From Paenibacillus sp. MAHUQ-63 (GTDB taxonomy: Bacteria > Bacillota > Bacilli > Paenibacillales > NBRC-103111), in contig NZ_JARADB010000006.1 in the NCBI RefSeq assembly GCF_028765165.1, forward strand, positions 1 through 64,000: DNA of 64,000 nt. Reading direction: 5' to 3'. The notes beneath the pieces were generated by a model, which was given only the letters and a program-made list of their open reading frames with translations, was not told where the DNA came from and searched no databases. This document shows, piece by piece, positions 1 through 8,241 of the stretch. Position numbers and translations under genes: made by a program. Numbering within the stretch: position 1 is the stretch's first letter; the number at the start of each line of letters is the position of its first letter.

Positions 1-124
1 GCCCCCCTCAAGATGAGATTTCCCAACTAGTAAGACCCCTTGTAGACGACGAGGTTGATAGGTTCGAGGTGGAAGTGCAGCAATGCATGCAGCTGACGAA
101 TACTAATCGGTCGAGGGCTTATCC
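1..124 (+). rRNA. 23S rRNA, 3' end only
   Basis: The first ~124 bases carry the conserved 3' terminus of bacterial 23S rRNA, including the block ending GAATACTAATCGGTCGAGG near 97-116. The rest of the gene lies upstream of the window. No 5S rRNA follows before the first tRNA, so in this operon 5S must lie elsewhere, as in rRNA operons with 16S-5S-23S order. The exact 3' end is estimated by similarity. Confidence 0.9.
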
Positions 125-201
125 TAATATACCTAAGGTTCGACTTTACGTAAGTTTCGTATCTAGTTTTCAGGGAATAATATTTCCTGTATATATGTCT
201 T

Positions 202-293
202 GGAGAGATACCCAAGTGGCTATAAGGGGACCCTCTGCTAAGGGGTTAGACTGCGTAAGTGGTGCGAGGGTTCGAATCCCTCTCTCTCCGCCA
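202..293 (+). tRNA. tRNA-Ser(GCT)
   Basis: Class II tRNA with a long variable arm. The acceptor arms are ggagaga and tctctcc. The seven-base anticodon loop ctgctaa places GCT at the anticodon, and the T-arm contains GGTTCGAATCC. CCA is encoded at 291-293. It is the first of eight tRNAs that follow the 23S gene. Confidence 0.95.
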
Positions 294-318
294 GTTTCCA
301 AACATATATATTCTGTAT

Positions 319-395
319 GGCGGCGTAGCTCAGCTGGCTAGAGCGTACGGTTCATACCCGTAAGGTCGGGGGTTCGAGCCCCTCCGCCGCTACCA
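319..395 (+). tRNA. tRNA-Met(CAT)
   Basis: Acceptor ggcggcg pairs with cgccgct, the last pair being G-T. The anticodon is CAT, the T-loop is GGTTCGAGCC, and CCA is encoded. The perfectly paired acceptor 5' end and the lack of the three-G anticodon stem of initiators favour an elongator tRNA-Met; TilS-modified Ile(CAU) cannot be fully excluded by eye. Confidence 0.9.
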
Positions 396-406
396 TATTT
401 CAATCC

Positions 407-482
407 GGAGGCTTAGCTCAGCTGGGAGAGCATCTGCCTTACAAGCAGAGGGTCGGCGGTTCGATCCCGTCAGCCTCCACCA
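407..482 (+). tRNA. tRNA-Val(TAC)
   Basis: Acceptor ggaggct pairs with agcctcc. The anticodon loop cttacaa gives TAC, there is a standard T-arm, and CCA is encoded at 480-482. Confidence 0.95.
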
Positions 483-494
483 TCTTATGAATAT

Positions 495-570
<76 letters not shown>

Positions 571-597
571 TTCACTGTAACGAATATGAATTGTCAT

Positions 598-674
598 GGA
601 GCCGTGGTGTAGAGGCCTAACATGCCTGCCTGTCACGCAGGAGACCGCGGGTTCGAATCCCGTCGGCTCCGCCA
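598..674 (+). tRNA. tRNA-Asp(GTC)
   Basis: Acceptor ggagccg pairs with cggctcc. The anticodon loop ctgtcac gives GTC, the T-loop is GGTTCGAATCC, and CCA is encoded at 672-674. Confidence 0.95.
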
Positions 675-719
675 TTCATATTTTATCGTTATAGGGGACA
701 AACTACTTTAAGTACATAA

Positions 720-792
<73 letters not shown>

Positions 793-838
793 TTGAGATG
801 GTTGTGCTGCCACAACGCAGTACGGTTATCTCGCATAT

Positions 839-920
839 GGAGGCTTAGTGAAGTGGCTAAACACGGCAGACTGTAAATCTGCTCTCTCCGAGTTCGGTGG
901 TTCGAATCCATCAGCCTCCA
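839..920 (+). tRNA. tRNA-Tyr(GTA)
   Basis: Class II tRNA with a long variable arm. Acceptor ggaggct pairs with agcctcc, and the anticodon loop contains GTA. CCA is not encoded. Confidence 0.95.
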
Positions 921-929
921 TTTCCCTAA

Positions 930-1002
930 GAGCCATTAGCTCAGTTGGTAGAGCACCTGACTTTTAATCAGGGTGTCGTAGGTTCGAGTCCTACATGGCT
1001 CA
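930..1002 (+). tRNA. tRNA-Lys(TTT)
   Basis: Acceptor gagccat pairs with atggctc, and the anticodon loop cttttaa gives TTT. CCA is not encoded. This is the last tRNA of the cluster and is followed by a terminator. Confidence 0.95.
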
Positions 1003-1022
1003 CTTTTATAAGTGAAAATCAG

Positions 1023-1044
1023 AAGGCCGTAAGGTCTTTTTTTT
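1023..1044 (+). terminator. Terminator of the rRNA-tRNA operon
   Basis: Stem aaggcc/ggtctt with one G-T pair and a GTAA tetraloop, followed by an uninterrupted T tract. It lies 20 bases after tRNA-Lys. Confidence 0.8.
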
Positions 1045-1143
1045 ATGGGGCGACCGAGAGGTTGCCCCTTATATATTTCCGGTTTGTTGCCTATATCCGT
1101 CCATCCGTCAGAAGCGCAAGAGCCGCCGCCTGCCAATATTACA

Positions 1144-1169
1144 AAAAGCCTCCCAATCGGGAGGCTTTT
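1144..1169 (-). terminator. Terminator of the thiamine-binding protein gene
   Basis: An 11-bp perfect stem (aaaagcctccc / gggaggctttt) with a four-base loop lies just past the stop of the minus-strand gene ending at 1187. The A run at 1143-1147 becomes the T tract on the minus strand. It may work in both directions. Confidence 0.75.
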
Positions 1170-1186
1170 GTCTTACCATTCGGTTG

Positions 1187-1489
1187 TTATTTCAGTTTCT
1201 CAGCGACCGATTGCATTTTCTGCGTCATAGAAGCAGCTTTATCGCGCCGGTCATCGATTTTGATCGAGGTGGAGACGCGCTCAGCACCGTTCTTGAAAGG
1301 CACTTCATGAACGGCCCGAATCACTTCCAGGATGCGATCCAGAGGGCCTTCCAGAATGGTCCCCATAGGGGTCATTTCAAAGATGATGTCCGTGTGCTTC
1401 TCCAGCTCTTTGTGCAGATCGGCGACATAACCGCTAAGGCTGGTGGTTGCTGTTCCGATGGGAATAATCGTGAATTCAGCTATGGCCAT
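1187..1489 (-). CDS. MTH1187 family thiamine-binding protein (YqgV-like)
   Basis: A 100-residue cytosolic protein of the DUF77/MTH1187 family, which forms small ferredoxin-fold oligomers that bind thiamine or related ligands. The start MAIAEFTIIPIGTATTSLS, the middle section VADLHKELEKHTDIIFEMTPMGTILEG and the length are typical. A good ribosome-binding site (aaaggagcg) precedes the ATG. It stands alone between terminators, and no TPP riboswitch is visible upstream. The family assignment is firm. The thiamine-binding role is known for relatives only and is inferred here. Confidence 0.88.
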   Translation of the reverse strand: MAIAEFTIIPIGTATTSLSGYVADLHKELEKHTDIIFEMTPMGTILEGPLDRILEVIRAVHEVPFKNGAERVSTSIKIDDRRDKAASMTQKMQSVAEKLK

Positions 1490-1649
1490 TATCGACCGCT
1501 CCTTTCATCATTTCAGCTACTTATCATTGTAGAGGAGTAGAGGAGCATAAACAAGTTGTCCATGAAGGCGTGTTTTACGTGCTGGTGAGCTCCATAATGT
1601 AATCGGACGCTCTGGCCGCGAGCGCCGACACCAAGGGGAACGAGTCCCC

Positions 1650-1836
1650 TCAACGAGCCGGGTATCTTCCCAGCCCTAACTTCTGCATGCTGAACTTAGC
1701 GCTAGCGTAATCCTTCTGGTGATCCCGCGGGGGACCGGCACCCAGCACTACGACATCAGGAATTTGCAAGCACGCCTCCCGCGGCACCTGCGCCAATAAT
1801 CAAGATATCGGCTTCCTGCGCGTATCTCCTATTCAC
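1650..1836 (-). pseudogene. GMC oxidoreductase (gluconate 2-dehydrogenase flavoprotein type), decayed remnant
   Basis: A GTG at 1836 overlaps the stop of the upstream gene (GTGA) and begins a peptide whose AQEADILIIGAGAAGGVLA segment is the FAD-binding GxGxxG start of GMC oxidoreductases. It stops after 26 codons at 1756. In the next frame the DNA continues with VVVLGAGPPRDHQKDYASAKFSMQK, the stretch that normally follows about eight residues later in this family (VVVLEAGP.RD...DFASDE.SM). That frame stops at 1650. The remaining roughly 500 residues are absent. A short internal deletion, a frameshift and a 3' truncation have therefore destroyed the gene. This is a remnant of the partner of the upstream subunit-3 gene. 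Confidence 0.75.
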
Positions 1837-2429
1837 GGCTCCTTCACAGCCTCCCAAGGGTCGAGATGTCCCAGGTCCGCCCGAAAATAGCCGCGAGGAT
1901 AGGCGGGCCCGCCGTATCCAATTTCGGACCATATCAGCGGATGCGAATAGTAGGCTTCTATGCTGAGCTGCAGTAGTTTTTGAAATAGTGCTTTCTGCGG
2001 GACGCCGTCCCATTTCTCCGTGTTGGGATATTCATTGCTGGCGATCTGCTGCATGATAAGCCGCTTGTTCGCCGAATCCAATTCGAAGAATGGCTTGCTG
2101 CTGTGAATCCATCCGGTTTCATCAATAGCTTCCAGACCATTGCGAACGAGTGTTCGAATCTCTGGGACGTTCTTCTCCCGGTTGCCCTCGCCTTGCCCCT
2201 TGGCTAGCACGTCGTCAATATGGGAGAGTACATAGCCGATAATATCCCCTCTGGAATCATCCATAAGGAGCGAGCACCAGGCGCGCAAAGTTTCCGCTTC
2301 AAGCGGTGTGATATAGCGATAGTGGTTTTCGCGTAATAATCGGGCGTTGACGATGGAGCGAGTGTGAGCGTCCCATTCATTTTGCTCATCCATAACATTA
2401 TAAGACGGATAATGGCTTTGATTTGTCAT
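1833..2429 (-). CDS. Gluconate 2-dehydrogenase subunit 3 family protein
   Basis: A 198-residue protein with features of the gluconate 2-dehydrogenase subunit 3 family: LTPLEAETLRAWCSLLMDD-like helix, then KLLQLSIEAYYSHPLIWSEIGYGGPAYPRGYFRADLGHLDPWE near the C-terminus. In this family the small subunit partners a GMC flavoprotein. The open frame extends 44 codons further upstream, but I chose the ATG at 2429 because ggagg lies 12 bases before it and the upstream residues look unlike coding sequence. The stop overlaps the start of the flavoprotein gene (GTGA), the sign of translational coupling. That partner is broken, so this subunit may now lack its partner here unless another copy exists. 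Confidence 0.8.
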   Translation of the reverse strand: MTNQSHYPSYNVMDEQNEWDAHTRSIVNARLLRENHYRYITPLEAETLRAWCSLLMDDSRGDIIGYVLSHIDDVLAKGQGEGNREKNVPEIRTLVRNGLEAIDETGWIHSSKPFFELDSANKRLIMQQIASNEYPNTEKWDGVPQKALFQKLLQLSIEAYYSHPLIWSEIGYGGPAYPRGYFRADLGHLDPWEAVKEP

Positions 2430-2784
2430 CGTGAAATAAAACCTCCATATATGGCAGTAAGTCCAAACACGTTGAAGAAAGCGACCGGCAGCGGCATGAT
2501 GACAGGCGACCCCATAAACCCTTTGTAAGACCTCCTGTGGGATGATTCGACCCTTGTACAATTATTTCCAATAATGCGCAATTTATGAGCCTGAGGTACT
2601 TTCATCCTCATAGCGATTGCATGGTAGAGATTCCATGGGAAGAACGTTTTGGCACCATTACCAATCCTGCGTGCGAGAGGAAACATTTTAGGAATGAAAG
2701 GCTTCTGGAAATCATGGTAATCTTGTACTAGATTTCATGGCAATTCCCATTTATACAAACAATTGCGCACTGGAGGAAATAATA
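2430..2784. other. 355-base divergent intergenic region
   Basis: It separates the minus-strand subunit-3 gene from the plus-strand NlpC/P60 gene and must hold both promoters. The ribosome-binding site ggagg of the minus gene is at about 2442-2446, and that of the plus gene (tggagg) at 2771-2776. I see no convincing -35/-10 pair at 16-18 spacing, no RNA gene and no repeat. Confidence 0.5.
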
Positions 2785-3636
2785 ATGATAAAGCATCTTG
2801 CTAAACGAACACTTGGAATTACAGCTGCCGTAACGATCGCGCTATCTGCGACTACAGCGGTGTCCGCCTACGCGGCGAATGACGATATGGATGCGGTGTC
2901 TCTTGCCAAGAAATTGGTCGGCATCGATTATTCCAGAAGCAACGAAACGCCGTCAGCCGGATTCGATTCCTCCGGTCTGATTTACTATGTTTATCAAACG
3001 TTGGACTATTCGGTGCCTAGAACGCTAGCCGAGCAGTTTAAGATGAACAAAAAGTCGATCAACGATATCTCCAAAGCGGAGCCGGGCGACATCCTGTTCT
3101 TTGGCAGCGGGAAGACGCCGTCTTATGCGGGGATTTATGTGGGGCAAGGGAAGATGGTCATGTCCTCCCAGAGCAGAGACGAAGTCGTCACACGCAACGT
3201 CAACGATTATAAGAAGAGCTTCATCGGCGGGAAAAGCATTCTATCCGCTACGGACCGCTTGAAGGCGGAGCTTATTCTTGCGGCTCAAAAATACTTAGGT
3301 GTTCCGTATGAGTTCGGTGCGAAATACGGACAAACCAAAACGATGGACTGCTCTTCATTCGTGAAAACGGTGTTCGCCCAATACGACATAACGCTGCCGC
3401 GGGTATCCCGTAATCAGGCGAAGGAAGGGAAATACGTAAGTAAAAGCAATTTGGAGGCCGGAGATTTAGTTTTCTTCACAACCCCGGATTCCGGCAAAAG
3501 CATCGGGCATGTCGGCATTTATGTAGGCAATGGGAATATGATTCATACGTACGGTGAAGGCGGCGTCAAATTCACCTCCATCAATAAAGAATGGTGGGCG
3601 GATCATTATGTGACGGCTCGCCGGATTTTGGACTGA
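2785..3636 (+). CDS. Secreted C40 peptidase with two NlpC/P60 domains, the first inactive
   Basis: A 283-residue exported protein. Residues 1-31 are a Sec signal peptide ending AYAA. Two NlpC/P60 domains follow, about 35-150 and 158-283. The second has the catalytic set: Cys189 in MDCSSF, His242 in GHVGIY and His254 in NMIHT. This fits a cell-wall endopeptidase that cuts peptide stems. The first domain keeps the fold (GFDSSGLIYYVY, PGDILFF, AGIYVGQGKM) but has Ser62 at the Cys position, Tyr114 at the first His and Met126 at the second, so it should be catalytically dead and may bind the wall. The ATG at 2785 follows ggagg; an in-frame ATG at 2737 lacks a site and would bury the signal peptide. 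Confidence 0.9.
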   Translation: MIKHLAKRTLGITAAVTIALSATTAVSAYAANDDMDAVSLAKKLVGIDYSRSNETPSAGFDSSGLIYYVYQTLDYSVPRTLAEQFKMNKKSINDISKAEPGDILFFGSGKTPSYAGIYVGQGKMVMSSQSRDEVVTRNVNDYKKSFIGGKSILSATDRLKAELILAAQKYLGVPYEFGAKYGQTKTMDCSSFVKTVFAQYDITLPRVSRNQAKEGKYVSKSNLEAGDLVFFTTPDSGKSIGHVGIYVGNGNMIHTYGEGGVKFTSINKEWWADHYVTARRILD

Positions 3637-3651
3637 TTCAAGGTCAAACCC

Positions 3652-3690
3652 AAAGAACCCTTCTGCAGCTGAGGCGCGGGAGGGTTCTTT
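3652..3690 (+). terminator. Terminator after the C40 peptidase gene
   Basis: Ten-base arms aaagaaccct and agggttcttt enclose a 19-base loop region, 15 bases after the stop codon. The 3' arm ends in T residues. Confidence 0.6.
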
Positions 3691-3763
3691 CCCATTCGGG
3701 AGCTTACATATGGTACAATAGAGAGATAGAGATAGAAGAAGTCAGGAGTAAGGAGAGAGGCAA

Positions 3764-4879
3764 ATGGATTGGGAGCGAATCAAAGAGCGTTTGGAAGCGG
3801 TTTTACAGACACCTATGTACATCGGTTTGATAGCTGAAGCCGATTGGCTGCACTTGGCGGAAGAGCAGGCCGAAACTCCGATCAGCTTCGTCCGGAGCGT
3901 TGAGCGCGGCCGGGAGGTGCTGTTTTATTTATCCAAGGAGCACAAAGATATCAGAGTTCTGCAAGTTCCTGGAGCCAAACTCACCCCTTCCGAGCGCAAG
4001 CTCGTAGAAATGACGGTCGAATCCAAACAAACGCAGGAGAAGAAGCAGCGAGGAGCTTACCAGTCGGAAGACGAACGAAAAGCCTATCAATTACGAGAAT
4101 GGCTGCTGCAGCAGATGGAGCTTGGCGCCACCTATGCGGAGCTGCCGGATGCGCTAGCTTCACAGTCCTCTCTGTATTCAACGAAAATTCCACTGCTTCT
4201 CTACGGGGATTATTCGCAAAATCAAAGCGTGACCTATACGGAGTTGAAGAAGCTGCTGGAGTCTTTCTTCGAATCGGAAATTACGCTTATTCCTTTGATG
4301 GAGAAAGAGTGGCTGATTCTGGCGCCGGAAGGACTGCTGGCAAGCGGCAGTGAAGAAAGAGAAGGCGACGAAGAAGAGAGCGTTGAGCAGATTCTGGATG
4401 CGCTAGGCTCTGGCTTATATGAAATGCTGGCGAATGAGTGGATCGGAGAATGCCATCTGGCCATCGATTATCCGGTGAAGCCGGCGAAAGCGCTGTTCGC
4501 TACGATTCTCAAATTGAGAGAGACGATCATGCTCGGCCGTTCCTTCCATGTAGGCAGCTTTATTCATCTTCGATGGGAACTCCGCCTGGAGAAACTGCTG
4601 CATTTGATAGACGAAGAAGAGAAAAACGAATTCCTGGAGCAGGTGCTCCGCGGCACCGATCATGCGCTGGATGCGGAGACGGTGACGACGCTTGAGCATT
4701 TCTTCTCTCTGGACTGCAATGTGAGCGAGACGGCGAAGAAGCTGTATATTCATAGGAATACGCTGTTGTACCGGTTGGACAAGTTCAAAAATGAGACCGG
4801 ATTGGATGTCCGGACGTTTAATCATGCGGTTTTGGTGCGTCTTGCTACTCTATTGTACAAAGTAACGAAAAGAAAGTGA
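3764..4879 (+). CDS. PucR/CdaR-type transcriptional regulator
   Basis: A 371-residue cytosolic protein. Its C-terminal ~60 residues, LEHFFSLDCNVSETAKKLYIHRNTLLYRLDKF, are the PucR-type helix-turn-helix (HTH_30), in which HRNTLxYRL is the signature. The N-terminal part is not recognised as a specific ligand domain; residues 200-215 are Glu-rich. Members of this family often control uptake or use of organic acids, purines or sugars. The gene lies 113 bases upstream of the sugar-ABC ATPase gene on the same strand, so control of that gene is possible, but this is inference. The start has an aaggagag site. A regulator role is likely; the ligand is unknown. Confidence 0.82.
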   Translation: MDWERIKERLEAVLQTPMYIGLIAEADWLHLAEEQAETPISFVRSVERGREVLFYLSKEHKDIRVLQVPGAKLTPSERKLVEMTVESKQTQEKKQRGAYQSEDERKAYQLREWLLQQMELGATYAELPDALASQSSLYSTKIPLLLYGDYSQNQSVTYTELKKLLESFFESEITLIPLMEKEWLILAPEGLLASGSEEREGDEEESVEQILDALGSGLYEMLANEWIGECHLAIDYPVKPAKALFATILKLRETIMLGRSFHVGSFIHLRWELRLEKLLHLIDEEEKNEFLEQVLRGTDHALDAETVTTLEHFFSLDCNVSETAKKLYIHRNTLLYRLDKFKNETGLDVRTFNHAVLVRLATLLYKVTKRK

Positions 4880-4992
4880 TTTTTTTGTAGGTATTGTGCA
4901 TAGTCAGTCCGGCCTTCGTGGGGTAAGATGAATGTAGTTAATAGTTGATGAACAAGTAGTGTACATCGATAAACCGTAGGGGGAATGAAACC

Positions 4993-6114
4993 ATGGCAGG
5001 CGTACGTTTAAATCATATCGTTAAAAAATATTCCGGTGCAGAAGAATCCACAGTTAAGGATTTCCATCTTGAAATTGAAGATAAAGAGTTCGTCGTATTG
5101 GTTGGAGCATCCGGTTGCGGTAAATCCACAACGCTTCGTATGATCGCAGGACTAGAGGAAATTACTGAAGGTGAACTGTACATCGGAGATCGCCTTGTAA
5201 ACGACGTTGCTCCTAAAGACCGCGATATCGCGATGGTATTCCAATCCTATGCTCTTTATCCGCATATGACTGTTTATCAAAACATGGCATTCGGTTTGAA
5301 ACTTCGTAAATTCAAAAAAGCAGATATCGATGCTCGCGTTCGCGAAGCAGCGAAAATCTTGGATATCGTTCACTTGCTGGATCGTAAGCCGAAGGCTCTT
5401 TCCGGTGGTCAACGTCAACGTGTTGCCTTGGGCCGTGCGATCGTACGTGAGCCGCAAGTATTCTTGATGGATGAGCCGCTCTCCAACTTGGACGCGAAAC
5501 TTCGTGTACAAATGCGCGCGGAAATCACGAAATTGACAAAACGTCTTGGTGTTACAACCATCTACGTAACGCATGACCAAATCGAAGCTATGACAATGGG
5601 CGATCGTATCGTTGTTATGGATAAAGGTATCATTCAACAGGCTGCTACACCTGAAGAAATCTACAACTACCCTGTGAACATGTTCGTTGCAGGCTTCATC
5701 GGTTCCCCGTCCATGAACTTCATGACAGGTAACTTGACGCAAGAAGGCGGCGGAATCTTCTTCAAAGCAGGTTCTGTTAACGTAGAAGTTCCAGCTGGTA
5801 AAGCACAAGTGCTGAAAGATAAAGGCTATGTAGGTAAAGAAGTGATTCTGGGTGTTCGTCCGGAAGACATTCACGAAGAGCCTGTATTCTTGGAAGCATC
5901 CCCGAACACTGTCTTCAACGTAAACGTTGAGTTGACAGAGAACTTGGGTCACGAAATGTACTTGTACCTGAACGGTATCGGTTCTAACACAGTCATCGCT
6001 CGTGTTGACGGACGTTCCGGCATCAAAGAAGGCACAAACGTGAAATTGGCTTTGGATATGAACAAAGTTCATTTCTTCGATAAAGAGTCCACATTGTCCA
6101 TCTTGGTAAAATAA
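4993..6114 (+). CDS. msmX: Multi-sugar ABC transporter ATP-binding protein (MsmX/UgpC)
   Basis: A 373-residue ATPase of the carbohydrate-uptake-1 family. Walker A is GASGCGKST (38-46), the signature LSGGQRQR is at about 136, and Walker B is [12 protein letters not shown] with the H-loop YVTHDQ. After it comes the TOBE/MalK-like regulatory region ending at 373. No permease or binding-protein gene is nearby. That fits the known role of Bacillales MsmX as a shared ATPase energising several sugar importers. Codons are strongly biased towards those of highly expressed genes, like gap and eno here. It stands as a single gene ended by a strong terminator. The symbol ugpC is used for the same family. 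Confidence 0.92.
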   Translation: MAGVRLNHIVKKYSGAEESTVKDFHLEIEDKEFVVLVGASGCGKSTTLRMIAGLEEITEGELYIGDRLVNDVAPKDRDIAMVFQSYALYPHMTVYQNMAFGLKLRKFKKADIDARVREAAKILDIVHLLDRKPKALSGGQRQRVALGRAIVREPQVFLMDEPLSNLDAKLRVQMRAEITKLTKRLGVTTIYVTHDQIEAMTMGDRIVVMDKGIIQQAATPEEIYNYPVNMFVAGFIGSPSMNFMTGNLTQEGGGIFFKAGSVNVEVPAGKAQVLKDKGYVGKEVILGVRPEDIHEEPVFLEASPNTVFNVNVELTENLGHEMYLYLNGIGSNTVIARVDGRSGIKEGTNVKLALDMNKVHFFDKESTLSILVK

Positions 6115-6124
6115 GTTGGATCAG

Positions 6125-6157
6125 AAAAGCCAGCCGATATCGGCTGGCTTTTTTTCT
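6125..6157 (+). terminator. Terminator of msmX
   Basis: A 14-bp perfect stem centred at 6138/6139 (aaaagccagccgat / atcggctggctttt) followed by a T tract. It lies 11 bases after the stop codon. Confidence 0.9.
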
Positions 6158-6174
6158 GTTTGGCAACGCGGCAG

Positions 6175-6203
6175 TTGATTTCAATATCGTATTCCTTTAC
6201 GAT
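6175..6203 (+). promoter_or_regulatory. Probable sigma-A promoter of hprK-lgt-ppaX
   Basis: TTGATT at 6175-6180 and TACGAT at 6198-6203 are separated by 17 bases, downstream of the msmX terminator and about 75 bases before hprK. The -10 match is imperfect. Confidence 0.45.
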
Positions 6204-6278
6204 GAAACTAATGGAAAGAAATGAAGACGAGCAGAAGGAACAGGTTGTGCTCAGGCAAAACGCAGAGGGGACAGGACA

Positions 6279-7220
6279 ATGGCCAAAAAAGTGAAAGTTT
6301 CCGAATTGGTGGACCAGCTCCACATGGAGGTTCTTGCAGGCGAATCAGGACTTAAACGCGGTATAACGACCGGAGATCTGTACCGTCCGGGTCTGGAGAT
6401 GGCGGGCTATTTCAATTACCATCCGCGGGAACGCATTCAGATGCTAGGAAAGACAGAAATCACCTTCATGGAAATGTTAACGACGGGGGTTCGCCGAAAC
6501 CGCGTCGAGCAGCTGTGCGCTCCGGAAGAGACGCCTTGTATCATCGTAACGAGAGGGTTGGATGTTCCGGTCGAGCTGTTGGAGGAAGCGACGAAGCGCG
6601 ATCTTCCGGTGCTTCGCAGCCAAATGTCGACGACGATCTTTGCAAGCAGACTGACGGGTTACCTCGAAAATAAATTGGCGCCAAGCACAACGATCCACGG
6701 TGTACTTGTCGATGTGTACGGCGTGGGCATGCTCATCACAGGCAGCAGCGGCATCGGGAAGAGCGAGACGGCGCTGGAGCTTGTCAAACGGGGCCACCGG
6801 CTGATCGCCGACGATGCGGTCGAGATTCGGCAAAACGGTGAAAAAGTGCTGACCGGCAACGCGCCGGAGCTGATCCGCCATCTGCTCGAAATTCGCGGTG
6901 TCGGCATCATCAACGTGATGACCTTGTTCGGTGCAGGAGCCATTCGCAATGTGAAGAAGATATCCGTTGTGGTGAAATTGGAAAACTGGCAGCAGGACAA
7001 GCAGTATGACCGTCTGGGATTGGACGAGGAATTGACACGAATCATCGATACGGATTTGCCGCTGGTCACCATTCCCGTACGCCCAGGTCGAAACTTAGCG
7101 GTGATCGTGGAAGTGGCCGCGATGAATTACCGGTTGAAGCGAATGGGCTATAACGCGGCGCTTCAATTCACGAATAAGCTGACGGAATCGCTGAATGAGG
7201 ATTATGAGGACTTTGATTGA
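6279..7220 (+). CDS. hprK: HPr kinase/phosphorylase
   Basis: A 313-residue bifunctional sensor enzyme that phosphorylates HPr-type proteins on Ser46 with ATP or PPi and removes the phosphate with Pi. It is the central switch of catabolite repression in Firmicutes. The Walker A GSSGIGKS is at 155-162. The family's C-terminal signature follows ([20 protein letters not shown]), then the C-terminal [22 protein letters not shown]. Full length. It is first in a tight operon with lgt, ppaX and an acetyltransferase gene, the conserved Bacillales order. Its likely substrate, an HPr-type protein with Ser46, is encoded at 24395. Confidence 0.96.
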   Translation: MAKKVKVSELVDQLHMEVLAGESGLKRGITTGDLYRPGLEMAGYFNYHPRERIQMLGKTEITFMEMLTTGVRRNRVEQLCAPEETPCIIVTRGLDVPVELLEEATKRDLPVLRSQMSTTIFASRLTGYLENKLAPSTTIHGVLVDVYGVGMLITGSSGIGKSETALELVKRGHRLIADDAVEIRQNGEKVLTGNAPELIRHLLEIRGVGIINVMTLFGAGAIRNVKKISVVVKLENWQQDKQYDRLGLDEELTRIIDTDLPLVTIPVRPGRNLAVIVEVAAMNYRLKRMGYNAALQFTNKLTESLNEDYEDFD

Positions 7221-7260
7221 TAGAAGCTGGACGCAGCTTACATTGTGAAGGAGTGAAACT

Positions 7261-8241
7261 ATGCTAGAAAGCGTGGCGTTTTCCCTTGGACCGATTCATG
7301 TCCGGTGGTATGGCATTATTTTAGGTACAGCAGCATTGGTTGGATTGTTATTGGCCATTCAAGAAGGGAAACGATTCAAAATCGTTCCTGATTTTTTCAT
7401 GGATTTATTGCTGATAGGCGTGCCTTCCGCGATTATTGGGGCAAGAATATATTATGTAGCCTTCCAATGGTCCGATTATAAGAACAACTTAGCGGAAATA
7501 TTTATGATATGGCACGGCGGGATCGCCATTTACGGCGCGCTGATCGGGGCCATAATCGGGGTCTTCTTCTACGTCAGAGCCAAAGGCTACAACTTCCTGC
7601 GCATTGCGGACATTTGCGCTCCCGGCTTGATCGTGGGTCAAGCTATCGGACGCTGGGGTAACTTCATGAACCAGGAAGCGCACGGGGGCCCGGTGAGTGA
7701 GTCGTTTCTGCGCGACACGCTGCATTTGCCGAATTTCATCGTGAATCAGATGAATATTGAAGGTACTTTCTATCATCCGGCGTTTCTCTATGAATCGCTA
7801 TGGAATATCGTTGGCCTGTGCGTACTCCTATGGCTTCGCCGCAGACCGTTCCTTCGGGCGGGAGAGCTGTTCTTCAGCTATTTCATCTGGTATTCCATCG
7901 GCCGTTTCTTTATCGAAGGCGTACGCACGGACAGCCTGGATTTCACAGGACCGACCTGGCTGGCATCGCTGCTCAACGCATTGTGGTCGCCGATGAAAGT
8001 CGTTTTTGAGCCGGGTGTCATGACCTATGGAGGAAATATAAGATTCTCGCAGCTGTTGGCGCTTCTGCTCGTGATTGGCATGGCGACTCTTATCATCGTC
8101 AGAAGGAAGAAAGGTTATGCGAACGTACGCTACGCAGATCCGATTGTTTCCTCGAAGCCGGCAAGCACGAAGAAAGAAGTTTCCGAACAAGAGATTGGAC
8201 AGGATAAAGGAGCAGATTATGATTCAAACCGTACTGTTTGA
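7261..8241 (+). CDS. lgt: Phosphatidylglycerol--prolipoprotein diacylglyceryl transferase
   Basis: A 326-residue polytopic membrane enzyme that moves diacylglycerol from phosphatidylglycerol to the lipobox Cys of preprolipoproteins. Seven or so membrane segments are visible. The conserved motifs are HGGIAIYGALIG and the Lgt signature GRWGNFMNQEAHGG near residue 137. The C-terminal ~40 residues are a charged cytoplasmic tail that overlaps the start of ppaX by 23 bases. It starts 40 bases after hprK with an aaggag site. One lipoprotein substrate encoded in this window is the adaptor at 55301, which has a lipobox. Confidence 0.96.
   Translation: MLESVAFSLGPIHVRWYGIILGTAALVGLLLAIQEGKRFKIVPDFFMDLLLIGVPSAIIGARIYYVAFQWSDYKNNLAEIFMIWHGGIAIYGALIGAIIGVFFYVRAKGYNFLRIADICAPGLIVGQAIGRWGNFMNQEAHGGPVSESFLRDTLHLPNFIVNQMNIEGTFYHPAFLYESLWNIVGLCVLLWLRRRPFLRAGELFFSYFIWYSIGRFFIEGVRTDSLDFTGPTWLASLLNALWSPMKVVFEPGVMTYGGNIRFSQLLALLLVIGMATLIIVRRKKGYANVRYADPIVSSKPASTKKEVSEQEIGQDKGADYDSNRTV

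Noticed and set aside
2426-2686. An 86-codon minus-strand frame upstream of the subunit-3 gene
   Set aside because: It spans the ribosome-binding site of that gene, and has no family match.
5152-6072. A 306-codon minus-strand frame opposite msmX
   Set aside because: It arises from the biased codons of msmX; no ribosome-binding site and no recognisable product.
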